Shown: piece after piece, positions 1 through 7,326 of the stretch
How positions within the stretch are numbered: position 1 is the stretch's first letter
Layout: every line of letters begins with the position of its first letter
Assembly: GCA_002305955.1 (NCBI GenBank)
Contig: DBRH01000030.1
Span: 9,410-36,717 of the forward strand
Direction of reading: 5' to 3'
DNA: 27,308 nucleotides
From: Kosmotogaceae bacterium UBA1373
Lineage (GTDB): Bacteria; Thermotogota; Thermotogae; Petrotogales; Kosmotogaceae
The notes under the pieces: generated by a model
The model's input: the letters and a program-made list of their open reading frames with translations, nothing else
The model's database searches: none
What the model was told of the DNA's origin: nothing
Position numbers and translations under genes: made by a program

Positions 1-1
1 G

Positions 2-1231
2 ATAGTGATAATAATATACTTTTCGATGAAAAAAGTACTGCCGCTCTTCACGAGGGTTCAGAAGGAAGTCGATAAGGTCAACTCAGTGGTGAGAGACAAC
101 GTTTCGGGGATAAGAGTGGTCAAGTCTTTCGCTTCTTCGAATCAGGAATCGGCGAAGTTCGCCAAAACGAACGACGAATATATGAGGCTATCGATGAAAG
201 CGGCCAGGATTCTCGTGGTCATTATGCCGCTCTTCTCACTGATTCTTAACTTCGGTATAGTAGCCGTGATATGGATAGGTGGTATTCAGGTCGAAGCGGG
301 CGGCCTCCAGACCGGTCAGATAATGGCTTTCGTCAATTACCTCACCAGAATGCTCATGTCCATCATGATGATCGGCATGATGCTCATCTTCGTTTCCAGG
401 GCTCAGGCTTCCGCCAGAAGGATTTCCGAGGTTCTAGAAACTCCCGAAGAGGAAGATATCGATACCACGGAGAAGTTTGATCTCGATGGGGCTATCGAAT
501 TCCAGAACGTGAATTTCTCATATGAAGGAAATGAAAGAAAGGTCCTCCACGACATCAATTTAACGATAAACCCCGGTGAAACGGTAGCCTTCCTCGGAGA
601 TACGGGCTCGGGTAAATCGACACTGGTCAATCTGATTCCCCGGCTCTACGAAGTGACTTCCGGTAGAATTATGCTGAACGGTATCGATATAACAAAGATT
701 CCCAGAAGGGAACTCAGGAGAGAGATAGCCTTCGTCTTTCAGGAGACGGTTCTCTTCTCCGGAAAGATAAGCGACAACATCGCCTACGGTAATCCCGATG
801 TTTCACTGGAAGATATACAGCAGGCGGCCGATATGGCCAGGGTCGGAGATTTTATCTCAACGCTTCCCGACGGTTACGACACAAACCTGAGCCAGATGGC
901 AACAAATCTCTCGGGCGGTCAGAGACAGAGAGTCGCCATTGCCAGAGCTCTCGCCTCCGGAGCGCGAATCATAGTCTTTGACGACAGTACCAGCGCTCTC
1001 GATGCCCGGACGGAAGCTGCCGTAATGAAGGCGATAAACGACAGACTCAAGTGCACCAAGATCATAATCGCCCAGAAGATAAGCTCGGTAGTCAATTCAG
1101 ACAGGATATACCTCCTTGAAGCAGGCCGCGTAGTGGAAAGAGGAACTCACGGCGAGCTTATGAAAACGAGTGATCTTTACAGAGACATCTACCGATCGCA
1201 GTTCGGAGAAGTTGGTGAGGAAAGTGCCTGA
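2..1231 (+). CDS. ABC exporter subunit with degenerate ATPase site (5' partial)
   Basis: This is the C-terminal part of an ABC exporter half-transporter; the frame is open at the left edge, so the first membrane helices lie outside the window. Visible are the last transmembrane helices (about 200-400) and a full nucleotide-binding domain: Walker A GDTGSGKST, Q-loop FVFQE, signature LSGGQ. The Walker B motif ends in Asp-Asp (codon 983-985) where an active site has Glu, and the switch residue is Gln (AQKIS, codon 1073-1075) instead of His. These are the known marks of the degenerate-site subunit of heterodimeric exporters such as T. maritima TM287/288. The following gene overlaps it and supplies the partner. 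The complex should sit in the inner membrane and export drug-like or lipid-like compounds; the substrate cannot be read from sequence. Confidence 0.9.
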   Translation: MVIIIYFSMKKVLPLFTRVQKEVDKVNSVVRDNVSGIRVVKSFASSNQESAKFAKTNDEYMRLSMKAARILVVIMPLFSLILNFGIVAVIWIGGIQVEAGGLQTGQIMAFVNYLTRMLMSIMMIGMMLIFVSRAQASARRISEVLETPEEEDIDTTEKFDLDGAIEFQNVNFSYEGNERKVLHDINLTINPGETVAFLGDTGSGKSTLVNLIPRLYEVTSGRIMLNGIDITKIPRRELRREIAFVFQETVLFSGKISDNIAYGNPDVSLEDIQQAADMARVGDFISTLPDGYDTNLSQMATNLSGGQRQRVAIARALASGARIIVFDDSTSALDARTEAAVMKAINDRLKCTKIIIAQKISSVVNSDRIYLLEAGRVVERGTHGELMKTSDLYRDIYRSQFGEVGEESA

Positions 1232-3071
1232 AGAGAAGAGAGAAAGACCTACCGACATCCAGATCAACATAGGACCCCGCAGGGGCGGACCCGGCGCCGG
1301 AAGAACAGCGCCGGTGAAGAAGGCCGAAGACCCACGCAAGACGCTTTTCAGACTGCTGGCATTTCTCGGTCACGAAAAAAAGGGTCTTCTTTATGTAGTG
1401 ATTTTCACTATTCTCTCCTCTATCGCCAGTATCTTCGGCCCCTTTCTCCTCGGAAAGGCCATTGACGATCACATACTCGTGGGAGACCTCGCGGGGCTGG
1501 CCATTATTGCGATCTTGATGGCCGCCATTTACGCCTCGTCTTCCCTTTTCCAGTGGCTTCAGGGATACGTCATGATCGGTGTTTCACAGAGAACGGTACG
1601 GCGACTCAGGCAGAAAGTCTTCGACAAATACCAGACGCTTCCTGTGAAATTCTTCGATACGCACTCGCACGGTGAATTGATGAGCAGGGTGACGAACGAT
1701 ATTAACAACATCTCTACCACGCTAAGCGAAAGCGTGACTCAGCTCCTATCAAGTCTCCTTTCTCTGGGCGGTATAGGAATAATGATGTTCATCCTCAGCC
1801 CCATACTGGCTCTTGTGTCGTTGACCTCAGTCCCTCTGGTAGTTTTGGTTACGGGCTTGATCGCAAAACAGAGTAAAAAGAACTTCGTTTCGCAGCAGAA
1901 AGCCCTGGGAGAGTTGAACGGCTATATAGAGGAGAGGATCTCCGGAGAAAAGGTTGTCAAAGCGTATGGAAGAGAAGAGTTCACGATCGCGCAGTTCCAG
2001 GAGATAAATGAATCCTACCGAAAGTCGGCTATCCTCGCCCAGATATTCGCAGGTATGTTCGGTCCGGTGATGAACATGGTTAACAACTTCGGATACGCCA
2101 TCGTTGCCTTCGCCGGAGGGTGGATGTCGATAGAGGGAATGATAAGCGTCGGCCTTGTGGCCAGCTTTGTGGTTTACGTCGGCCATTTCAACAGGCCCAT
2201 CAACCAGATCGCACAGCTTTATAACTCCATTCAGGCCGCTCTTGCAGGAGCCGAAAGGGTCTTTGAGGTTCTGGACGAAAAGGGAGAGAAAAAGTCAGAC
2301 GAGGACTTCTTCCCCGAGAAGATAGAAGGAAAGGTGGAACTGAGGGAGGTAGATTTCAGCTACGACGGAAAGACGACCATTCTCAAAAAGGTAAGCCTGG
2401 AGGCTCGACCGGGCCAGATCGTTGCGCTGGTGGGTCCGACCGGTGCCGGTAAAACCACGATCGTGAATCTCCTGACCAAGTTTTACGACATCGAGAGCGG
2501 GACCATTTACATAGACGATCACGATATATCCTTCTTCGACAGAGAGCAGTTGAGAAGAAAGCTGGGTCTAGTGCTTCAAGACACACAGCTTTTCATGGGA
2601 ACGATAAGGGACAATATACGCTACGGCAAGCCGGATGCCAAAGATGATGAGATCCGCACAGTCGCAAAAATGGCCAACGCCGATCACTTCATCGAGAGCC
2701 TTCCGGAGGGCTACGATACTTTTATATCTTCGAATGCCGACAGTATAAGCAAAGGTCAGAGGCAGTTGTTGGCAATCGCGAGGATAATGCTTCTCGATCC
2801 AGAAATACTGATTCTGGATGAAGCCACCAGCAACGTGGATACCAGAACGGAGATGCACATACAGGAAGCGATGAGAAATCTGATGCGGGGCAGGACCAGC
2901 TTTGTCGTCGCCCATCGGCTGAGCACCATAAAAAACGCCGACAAAATATACGTCATAAACAAAGGCGAGATAATTGAAAGCGGTACACACAGTGAACTAA
3001 TCACCCGGGGCGGTTTCTATAACAGTCTCTATAAGACTCAGTTCTCGCTGCCGAAGGAAAAGACCGCTTGA
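1215..3071 (+). CDS. ABC exporter subunit with catalytic Walker B (TM288-type)
   Basis: This is a full-length half-transporter of about 618 residues: a Pro/Gly/Arg-rich cytoplasmic N-terminus, a six-helix membrane domain, then an ATPase domain with Walker A GPTGAGKTT, Walker B LILDEATS with the catalytic Glu, and the canonical switch His in AHRLST. Its signature motif is ISKGQ (2745-2759) instead of LSGGQ. In a heterodimer this altered signature faces the degenerate Walker site of the upstream subunit, so one ATP site is canonical and one is not. I chose GTG 1215 because GGAG (1205-1208) lies six bases before it; an ATG at 1170 is in frame but lies deep in the upstream gene without a ribosome site. 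The 17-base overlap with the upstream gene implies translational coupling. Confidence 0.9.
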   Translation: MRKVPEEKRERPTDIQINIGPRRGGPGAGRTAPVKKAEDPRKTLFRLLAFLGHEKKGLLYVVIFTILSSIASIFGPFLLGKAIDDHILVGDLAGLAIIAILMAAIYASSSLFQWLQGYVMIGVSQRTVRRLRQKVFDKYQTLPVKFFDTHSHGELMSRVTNDINNISTTLSESVTQLLSSLLSLGGIGIMMFILSPILALVSLTSVPLVVLVTGLIAKQSKKNFVSQQKALGELNGYIEERISGEKVVKAYGREEFTIAQFQEINESYRKSAILAQIFAGMFGPVMNMVNNFGYAIVAFAGGWMSIEGMISVGLVASFVVYVGHFNRPINQIAQLYNSIQAALAGAERVFEVLDEKGEKKSDEDFFPEKIEGKVELREVDFSYDGKTTILKKVSLEARPGQIVALVGPTGAGKTTIVNLLTKFYDIESGTIYIDDHDISFFDREQLRRKLGLVLQDTQLFMGTIRDNIRYGKPDAKDDEIRTVAKMANADHFIESLPEGYDTFISSNADSISKGQRQLLAIARIMLLDPEILILDEATSNVDTRTEMHIQEAMRNLMRGRTSFVVAHRLSTIKNADKIYVINKGEIIESGTHSELITRGGFYNSLYKTQFSLPKEKTA

Positions 3072-3081
3072 GGAGGCGAAG

Positions 3082-3183
3082 ATGATTTTCAAAAACTTAT
3101 TTTCGAAGCGAGGTTTCAAGTGTCCATTCATAAGGTTGATAGAAAAGATGAAAAGTAAGAAGCCCAAATTCTACGTTGAATGA
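3082..3183 (+). CDS. small basic protein, 33 codons, unknown function
   Basis: This short frame begins MIFKNLFSKRGF and ends KPKFYVE. It is rich in lysine (8 of 33) and has one Cys and several aromatic residues. It has the best possible ribosome site, AGGAGG at 3071-3076, five bases before ATG, and that site overlaps the stop codon of the ABC exporter gene. Its stop lies 26 bases before the acetyltransferase start, so it fills the gap in what looks like one operon. I recognise no family. It could be a real small protein linked to the exporter, or a leader that keeps ribosomes moving toward the next gene. Confidence 0.45.
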   Translation: MIFKNLFSKRGFKCPFIRLIEKMKSKKPKFYVE

Positions 3184-3209
3184 AGCATGGCGCTCACCGG
3201 AGGTATATT

Positions 3210-3671
3210 ATGGAAGAAAAAGTGAGGTTTGTAGAGGTAACAGAGGATAATCTGATTGAATGTCTGAAATTGAGTAAGACTCTTCTGGAAAACCAGGACA
3301 AAGCCGTCGCATCCAACGCAGTGTCGATAGCGCAGGCGCATTTTGCGAAGAATGCCTGGTTTAGAGCGATATACGCAGGGGATACGATGGTGGGTTTCAT
3401 AATGCTAGATTATACGCCCGTTCCCGAGCTGGGCGATATCAAGCACGCCTTTCTCTGGCGTTTCATGATCGGCGGCAACTACCAGAAGAAGGGTTACGGC
3501 GGCGATGCGCTCCGTCTTCTCTTTGAAAACCTCAAAGAGCAGGGATACGAGAAGCTCCTGACCTCGTGCGTCGTTAAGGAGCCCAGCCCGCTTCAATTCT
3601 ACCTGAAGCTTGGCTTTGTTGACACCGGCAGATGGGACGACGACGAAAAAATCCTGCTCAGAGATCTCTAA
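3210..3671 (+). CDS. GNAT acetyltransferase, spermine/spermidine type
   Basis: This is a 153-residue protein of the Gcn5-related N-acetyltransferase fold, which moves an acetyl group from acetyl-CoA to an amine. The acetyl-CoA loop is seen in NYQKKGYGGDAL, after the beta-4 strand FLWRFMIGG, and the C-terminal strand-helix contains QFYLKLGF. The pattern VASNAVSIAQA near the N-terminus and the FLWRFMI block resemble Bacillus BltD-type diamine/polyamine acetyltransferases, so a polyamine is the likely but unproven substrate. Start ATG 3210 has GGAGG at 3199-3203; an in-frame ATG at 3180 lacks a ribosome site. It lies downstream of the ABC exporter, recalling bltD beside the exporter gene blt in Bacillus, which also pairs export with polyamine acetylation. 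Confidence 0.85.
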   Translation: MEEKVRFVEVTEDNLIECLKLSKTLLENQDKAVASNAVSIAQAHFAKNAWFRAIYAGDTMVGFIMLDYTPVPELGDIKHAFLWRFMIGGNYQKKGYGGDALRLLFENLKEQGYEKLLTSCVVKEPSPLQFYLKLGFVDTGRWDDDEKILLRDL

Positions 3672-3699
3672 GCATCCATCAAGAACAGATATCGATTCG

Positions 3700-3722
3700 C
3701 ACTGTGGAGTTTTCCGACAGTG
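3700..3722. other. small hairpin downstream of the acetyltransferase
   Basis: CACTGT and GGA pair with TCC and ACAGTG across a GTTT loop, with one bulged G. No T-run follows, so it is not a terminator by itself. It may stabilise the 3' end of the mRNA before the true terminator at 3754-3783. Confidence 0.3.
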
Positions 3723-3753
3723 GTAGTTAGTCGATCCGACTTAAATATATTGC

Positions 3754-3783
3754 AAACGGCAGACCATTAATGGTCTGCCGTTT
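3754..3783. terminator. palindromic bidirectional terminator
   Basis: A perfect 15-base palindromic arm (AAACGGCAGACCATT and its complement) ends in TTTT on the plus strand and TTTGC on the minus strand. It lies between the plus-strand acetyltransferase and the minus-strand tRNA-Pro, so one hairpin can end both convergent transcripts. Confidence 0.85.
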
Positions 3784-3787
3784 TATC

Positions 3788-3863
3788 TGGTCAGGAAGCG
3801 GGGATTTGAACCCCGGACCTCTGGTTCCCGAAACCAGCGTTCTTCCAGCTGAACTACTTCCTG
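3788..3863 (-). tRNA. tRNA-Pro (anticodon CGG)
   Basis: The 76-nt gene folds as a standard cloverleaf. The acceptor stem CAGGAAG pairs with CTTCCTG, the D stem is GTTC/GAAC, the anticodon stem CTGGT/ACCAG carries the loop TTCGGGA with anticodon CGG, and the T stem CGGGG/CCCCG encloses TTCAAAT. The CCA end is encoded. It reads the proline codon CCG. It lies 33 bases after the end of mnmA on the same strand but has its own promoter. Confidence 0.95.
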
Positions 3864-3871
3864 TCTGAAAA

Positions 3872-3900
3872 ATTCTATCACGTGGAGCACGCAGTTTCAA
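3872..3900 (-). promoter_or_regulatory. promoter of tRNA-Pro
   Basis: On the minus strand TTGAAA (3900-3895) and TAGAAT (3877-3872) are separated by 17 bases, each one mismatch from the sigma-70 consensus. The -10 ends eight bases before the tRNA 5' end. The -35 overlaps the mnmA stop codon. Confidence 0.75.
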
Positions 3901-4934
3901 CAGCTTCTTTCTATAAAGGCACTTCCAAGCACGACTTCGTCGCTGTAGAGTACAGCCAGCTGTCCGGGGGTCACCCCCCATGCGCCGTCTGGAAAGCTTA
4001 CGGCGACTCTATCCGCTTCCAGAAGCCTGACATGAGCCTTAACAGCGTTCATAGAACTACGAATCTTGCACAGACAATCGAACTCTCTTTCCGGTTCTAT
4101 GTACCAGTTCGGATCTACAGCGACCAGACAGAAGGAAACCAGTTCTTCTCTGCGGCCCAGAACGAGTCTGTTAGCGTTGAAATCGAGATCCTTCACATAT
4201 AATTTTTCTCTGAAGTGTATCCCCAGCCCCCTTCGCTGGCCTATCGTGTAATCGGTGAGACCGTTATGACGGCCAATTACTTCACCGGTTCCTTTGACTA
4301 TATCACCGGTGGAGCCTTCTATTCCCTGACTGTGAAGAAAGCTCCTGTAATCGTTGTCGGGTATGAAGCAGATCTCCTGGGAATCCTTCTTCGAGTGTAC
4401 CGGAATTGCCAGCGAACGCGCCTTCTGTCGTACTTCTTCTTTCGAGAGTTCACCGTTCGGAAAGCGGATGAAGGGAAGTTTCTCCTTCTTCACTCTCGAG
4501 AGGAAGTAGGCCTGATCTTTCCTGTCAAAGCTCGCCCGGGCAAGAAAGAACCGCCCATCTTCATCACTGATTATCCTGGCGTAATGGCCTGTGGCCACCG
4601 CTTCGTTGTTATCTGCCAGAATTCGTTCGGCGAGGATTCCGAACTTTATCGTATCGTTGCACAGAACGCACGGGTTGGGGGTGAGCCCGGCGGCGTAACT
4701 GCCGTTGAAATACTCTATCACCGTCTCTCTGAATTGATAGCTGAGATCGACTATCTTCAGTTCGATACCCAGGTGTTCCGCAACCCTAATCGCATCTTCG
4801 GCAGTCTGGGTTGTCGTTCCGTCTGACGGAAGTACTATCATGTGGTATCCCGTAACGTTGTATCCGGATTCTATCATCAGTGCCGCGGCAACGGCGCTGT
4901 CCACACCGCCGCTCAGTGCCATACCGACCTTCAT
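3897..4934 (-). CDS. mnmA: tRNA 2-thiouridylase MnmA
   Basis: MnmA makes 2-thiouridine at the wobble position (U34) of tRNA for Lys, Glu and Gln, using ATP to activate the uridine and sulfur from a persulfide carrier. The ATP PP-loop is SGGVDS at residues 8-13. Cys89 in NPCVLC and Cys189 in QEICF are the two catalytic cysteines; Cys92 is also present. The central domain is followed by GLTDYTIGQRRGLG, the conserved family segment, and a C-terminal beta-barrel. At 345 residues it is slightly shorter than E. coli MnmA because the loop after strand 2 is reduced. The gene is monocistronic apart from the tRNA-Pro gene just downstream, which is not a substrate because its wobble base is C. Confidence 0.95.
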   Translation of the reverse strand: MKVGMALSGGVDSAVAAALMIESGYNVTGYHMIVLPSDGTTTQTAEDAIRVAEHLGIELKIVDLSYQFRETVIEYFNGSYAAGLTPNPCVLCNDTIKFGILAERILADNNEAVATGHYARIISDEDGRFFLARASFDRKDQAYFLSRVKKEKLPFIRFPNGELSKEEVRQKARSLAIPVHSKKDSQEICFIPDNDYRSFLHSQGIEGSTGDIVKGTGEVIGRHNGLTDYTIGQRRGLGIHFREKLYVKDLDFNANRLVLGRREELVSFCLVAVDPNWYIEPEREFDCLCKIRSSMNAVKAHVRLLEADRVAVSFPDGAWGVTPGQLAVLYSDEVVLGSAFIERSC

Positions 4935-4967
4935 CTTTCATCACCCAGACAATGTTAGCAGCCTTTT

Positions 4968-4996
4968 TTGGTGAGAGTGTTGCGAAAGGGTATAAT
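4968..4996 (+). promoter_or_regulatory. promoter of the amino acid transporter operon
   Basis: TATAAT at 4991-4996 is a perfect -10, with a partial -35 (TTGGTG, 4968-4973) 17 bases upstream. Transcription would start near 5003, leaving a leader of about 150 bases before the binding-protein start. The leader has small hairpins (for example GAACT/AGTTC at 5057-5072) but no riboswitch class that I recognise. Confidence 0.6.
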
Positions 4997-5151
4997 AAAA
5001 GTGTGAAGAATGGCCGAAAGGATAGTTCGTTGTTTGAGACAATCGTTGCACTATTGAACTTGTTTAGTTCCATTACGGAAAAACGCGGGTATCACAAATT
5101 CATTTTTTTGAGTTCATAATGACTTCATCTTCAATCAAAAGGAGGGGTACT

Positions 5152-5874
5152 ATGAAAAAGATCTTGCTTGTATCACTCGTGATTCTTGTTTCGGCAATTT
5201 CGCTTTTCGGGGCCAAATATGTGGTTGGCACCAGCGCAGATTTCCCACCGTTCGAATATGTGCAGAGCGGTGAATTTATGGGGTTCGATATCGATTTGAT
5301 CAAAGCGATCGCCGCCGAAATGGAGTTTGAAATTGAAATAAGGGATATGAGTTTCGATTCGTTGATCGCGGCACTCGTATCCGGCAATTTGGATATAGTC
5401 ATATCTGGTATGACTATCACCGCCGAGAGAGCTGAGGTCGTTTCCTTCTCCAGACCTTACTGGACCGCCGATCAGAGTGTTGTGGTCAGAGAGGACTCCG
5501 ATCTTACCGTAACGGCCTTATTCGGAAAGCACAGCGTCGGTGTCCAGACCGGGACCACCGGTGATATCTGGGTTGAAGACAACCTGGTTACTACGAAGAT
5601 TCTCACCGGCGAATTCAAGAGATACGAGACGTACACGCTCGCCATGACCGACCTGATCAACAAAAATCTCGACGCAATTGTACTCGATTCACCCGTGGCG
5701 CAGAGTTTTGCCAGCGTAAGGCCCGTTAAAATTGTAGCTATTCTCAAGACGTACGAGGATTATGGAATTGCCATCAATAAGGCAAATAAAGCCCTTCTTG
5801 ATCTGATCAACGAAGGAATAAGCAGGCTCGAGAGTTCCGGTAAGCTGGCCGAACTGAATCTAAAGCACTTTTGA
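5152..5874 (+). CDS. polar amino acid ABC transporter, substrate-binding protein
   Basis: This is a 240-residue family 3 solute-binding protein. Residues 1-20 form a signal peptide ending LFGAK; there is no lipobox cysteine, so it is predicted to be free in the periplasm. The mature protein starts with VGTSADFPPFEY, then GFDIDLIKAIA and DIVISGMTITAERAEVVSFS, the classic ligand-domain blocks of the His/Arg/Lys/Gln-binding group. TGTTGD and a late Asp (VLDSPVA) match residues that hold the ligand alpha-amino and carboxyl groups. ATG 5152 follows a strong site, GGAGGGG at 5141-5147. Adjacent hutH makes histidine a plausible ligand, but arginine or glutamine cannot be excluded. Confidence 0.9.
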   Translation: MKKILLVSLVILVSAISLFGAKYVVGTSADFPPFEYVQSGEFMGFDIDLIKAIAAEMEFEIEIRDMSFDSLIAALVSGNLDIVISGMTITAERAEVVSFSRPYWTADQSVVVREDSDLTVTALFGKHSVGVQTGTTGDIWVEDNLVTTKILTGEFKRYETYTLAMTDLINKNLDAIVLDSPVAQSFASVRPVKIVAILKTYEDYGIAINKANKALLDLINEGISRLESSGKLAELNLKHF

Positions 5875-5884
5875 TCTGAAGGGC

Positions 5885-5897
5885 GGAGGTAATCATA
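5885..5897 (+). promoter_or_regulatory. ribosome site with ATA in the start position
   Basis: GGAGG at 5885-5889 is followed after five bases by ATA (5895-5897). The frame is open from just after an in-frame TGA at 5877-5879, and no ATG, GTG or TTG occurs before TTG 5946. The spacing is ideal for initiation at ATA. Confidence 0.55.
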
Positions 5898-6572
5898 GAT
5901 AAATTCGGACTGATTATCGATTCCTTACCCGCACTCTTTAATGGTTTGTGGGTAACATTACAGATAACTTTCTTCACACTGGGGTTGGGCCTCGTTCTGG
6001 CCCTCCCCATTTCTTTCGGCCAGATCTATGGCAATAAACTTCTAAAAGCGATAATTGCAGTGTACGAAAAAATTCTTAGAAGTATTCCCGAACTGGTCAT
6101 ACTGTTCCTGATATTCTACGGTTTTCCCAGAATCGGGGTTCGTTTCTCACCGTTCGCGGCCGTGGTCATCGGTCTGGGTTTAAGATCTTCGGCGTACCAA
6201 TCGCAGGTTTTCAGAGGAGCCATAAATTCAGTCAGCAAAACCCAGATGAGGGCGGCAAGATCTCTGGGAATGAGCAATTTTCAGGGGTTCGTCTTCATCG
6301 TTCTTCCCCAGGCTTTGAGAATAGCTCTTCCACCCTGGACCAACGAGTTTACCATAGTTCTTAAAGACTCATCGCTCGCCTACGCTCTCGGAGTCACCGA
6401 AATCCTCCGGCAGGGCGGTTATATTATCGCGACAAAGCACGAACCGATGATTATTTACCTGACGGTAGCGGTTTTCTACTTCGTCGTTACCATCGTTATA
6501 AACAAGAGTCTTGGAAGGGTTGAGAAGAAGCTGGCAATACCTGGATTTGACGTAAAGGAGACTGTTAGATGA
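5895..6572 (+). CDS. polar amino acid ABC transporter, permease (probable ATA start)
   Basis: This is an inner-membrane permease of the HisQ/HisM family, about 225 residues if it starts at ATA 5895. It has roughly five hydrophobic segments and the EAA-type coupling loop TQMRAARSLGMSNFQG followed by VLPQALRIALPPW, which docks on the ATPase. The start is unusual: the segment from 5898 encodes DKFGLIIDSLPALFNGLWVT, the typical amphipathic N-terminus of this family, but the only codon suitably placed after GGAGG is ATA. The first standard start, TTG 5946, has no ribosome site and would cut off this segment. The 3' end overlaps the ATPase gene in ATGA. Confidence 0.88.
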   Translation: MDKFGLIIDSLPALFNGLWVTLQITFFTLGLGLVLALPISFGQIYGNKLLKAIIAVYEKILRSIPELVILFLIFYGFPRIGVRFSPFAAVVIGLGLRSSAYQSQVFRGAINSVSKTQMRAARSLGMSNFQGFVFIVLPQALRIALPPWTNEFTIVLKDSSLAYALGVTEILRQGGYIIATKHEPMIIYLTVAVFYFVVTIVINKSLGRVEKKLAIPGFDVKETVR

Positions 6573-7321
6573 GCGAAGAAAACGTCGTTTTGAAGATAGA
6601 GAATCTGAAGAAATCCTTTGGAGACAAAGAAGTCCTGAAGGGTGTTTCATTCGAGATGAAAAAGGGTGAAACCAAGGTAATAATAGGGCCTAGCGGAACC
6701 GGGAAAAGCACTCTCCTGGCCTGCATCAATATGCTCGTTGTACCCAACGGCGGAAAGATCTGGCTCGAAAACGAAGAAGTCACCTCAGCGAAAAACCTGA
6801 ATAAGATCCGGCAGGAGATAGGCTTCGTGTTTCAGGATTTCGGACTTTTCAGTCATCTGACAGCCCTGAAGAACATCATGATCGGTCTCACCAAGGTGAA
6901 GAAAATGGAGAAAGAGGCTGCCAGAGAGCTCGCGATGGCAGAATTGAAGCGAGTCGGTCTGGAGAAGGAAGCCTCGCTCTACCCGGCACAACTCTCCGGA
7001 GGGCAGAAACAGCGGGTGGGCATAGCCAGAGCCCTCGCGATGAAGCCGAAAATAATCCTCTTCGACGAACCGACATCGGCCCTGGACCCGGAATTGATAG
7101 GAGAGGTTCTGTCGGTCATGAAGAACCTTGCCCTCAGCGGTATGACCATGCTGGTGGTGACACACGAGATGGGATTCGCCAGAACCGTCTCCGACGAGAT
7201 CATTTTCATGGAGAATGGTTACATAGTTGAACAGAGTTCTCCGGAAGAGATGTTCAAAAACCCCAAGAATCAAAGAACCAAGGAGTTCCTTTTCAAACTC
7301 AACGAACTCTACGGGGAGTGA
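6569..7321 (+). CDS. polar amino acid ABC transporter, ATP-binding protein
   Basis: This 250-residue cytoplasmic ATPase belongs to the HisP/GlnQ group. Walker A is GPSGTGKST (about residues 39-47), the Q-loop is FVFQDFGLFSHLTALKN, the signature LSGGQKQR, Walker B ILFDEPTSALD and the switch His lies in VVTHEMGFA. All catalytic residues are present. It drives import through the two flanking permeases. Its ATG overlaps the stop of the upstream permease (ATGA), so translation is probably coupled. Confidence 0.95.
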   Translation: MSEENVVLKIENLKKSFGDKEVLKGVSFEMKKGETKVIIGPSGTGKSTLLACINMLVVPNGGKIWLENEEVTSAKNLNKIRQEIGFVFQDFGLFSHLTALKNIMIGLTKVKKMEKEAARELAMAELKRVGLEKEASLYPAQLSGGQKQRVGIARALAMKPKIILFDEPTSALDPELIGEVLSVMKNLALSGMTMLVVTHEMGFARTVSDEIIFMENGYIVEQSSPEEMFKNPKNQRTKEFLFKLNELYGE

Positions 7322-7326
7322 ATCGC

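Noticed and set aside
1170..1214. Upstream ATG start for the second exporter subunit
   Set aside because: It would overlap the first subunit by 62 bases and has no ribosome site; GTG 1215 has GGAG at proper spacing.
4215..4826. 203-codon plus-strand frame opposite mnmA
   Set aside because: It is antisense to a gene with all catalytic motifs, has no ribosome site and no recognisable domain.
3788..4934. Functional link between MnmA and the adjacent tRNA-Pro
   Set aside because: MnmA acts on U34 of Lys, Glu and Gln tRNAs; this tRNA has C34 and its own promoter, so adjacency is probably incidental.
5003..5151. Riboswitch in the 150-base leader of the amino acid importer operon
   Set aside because: Only short hairpins are visible, with no conserved core that I recognise (no lysine, glycine or SAM features) and no clear terminator.
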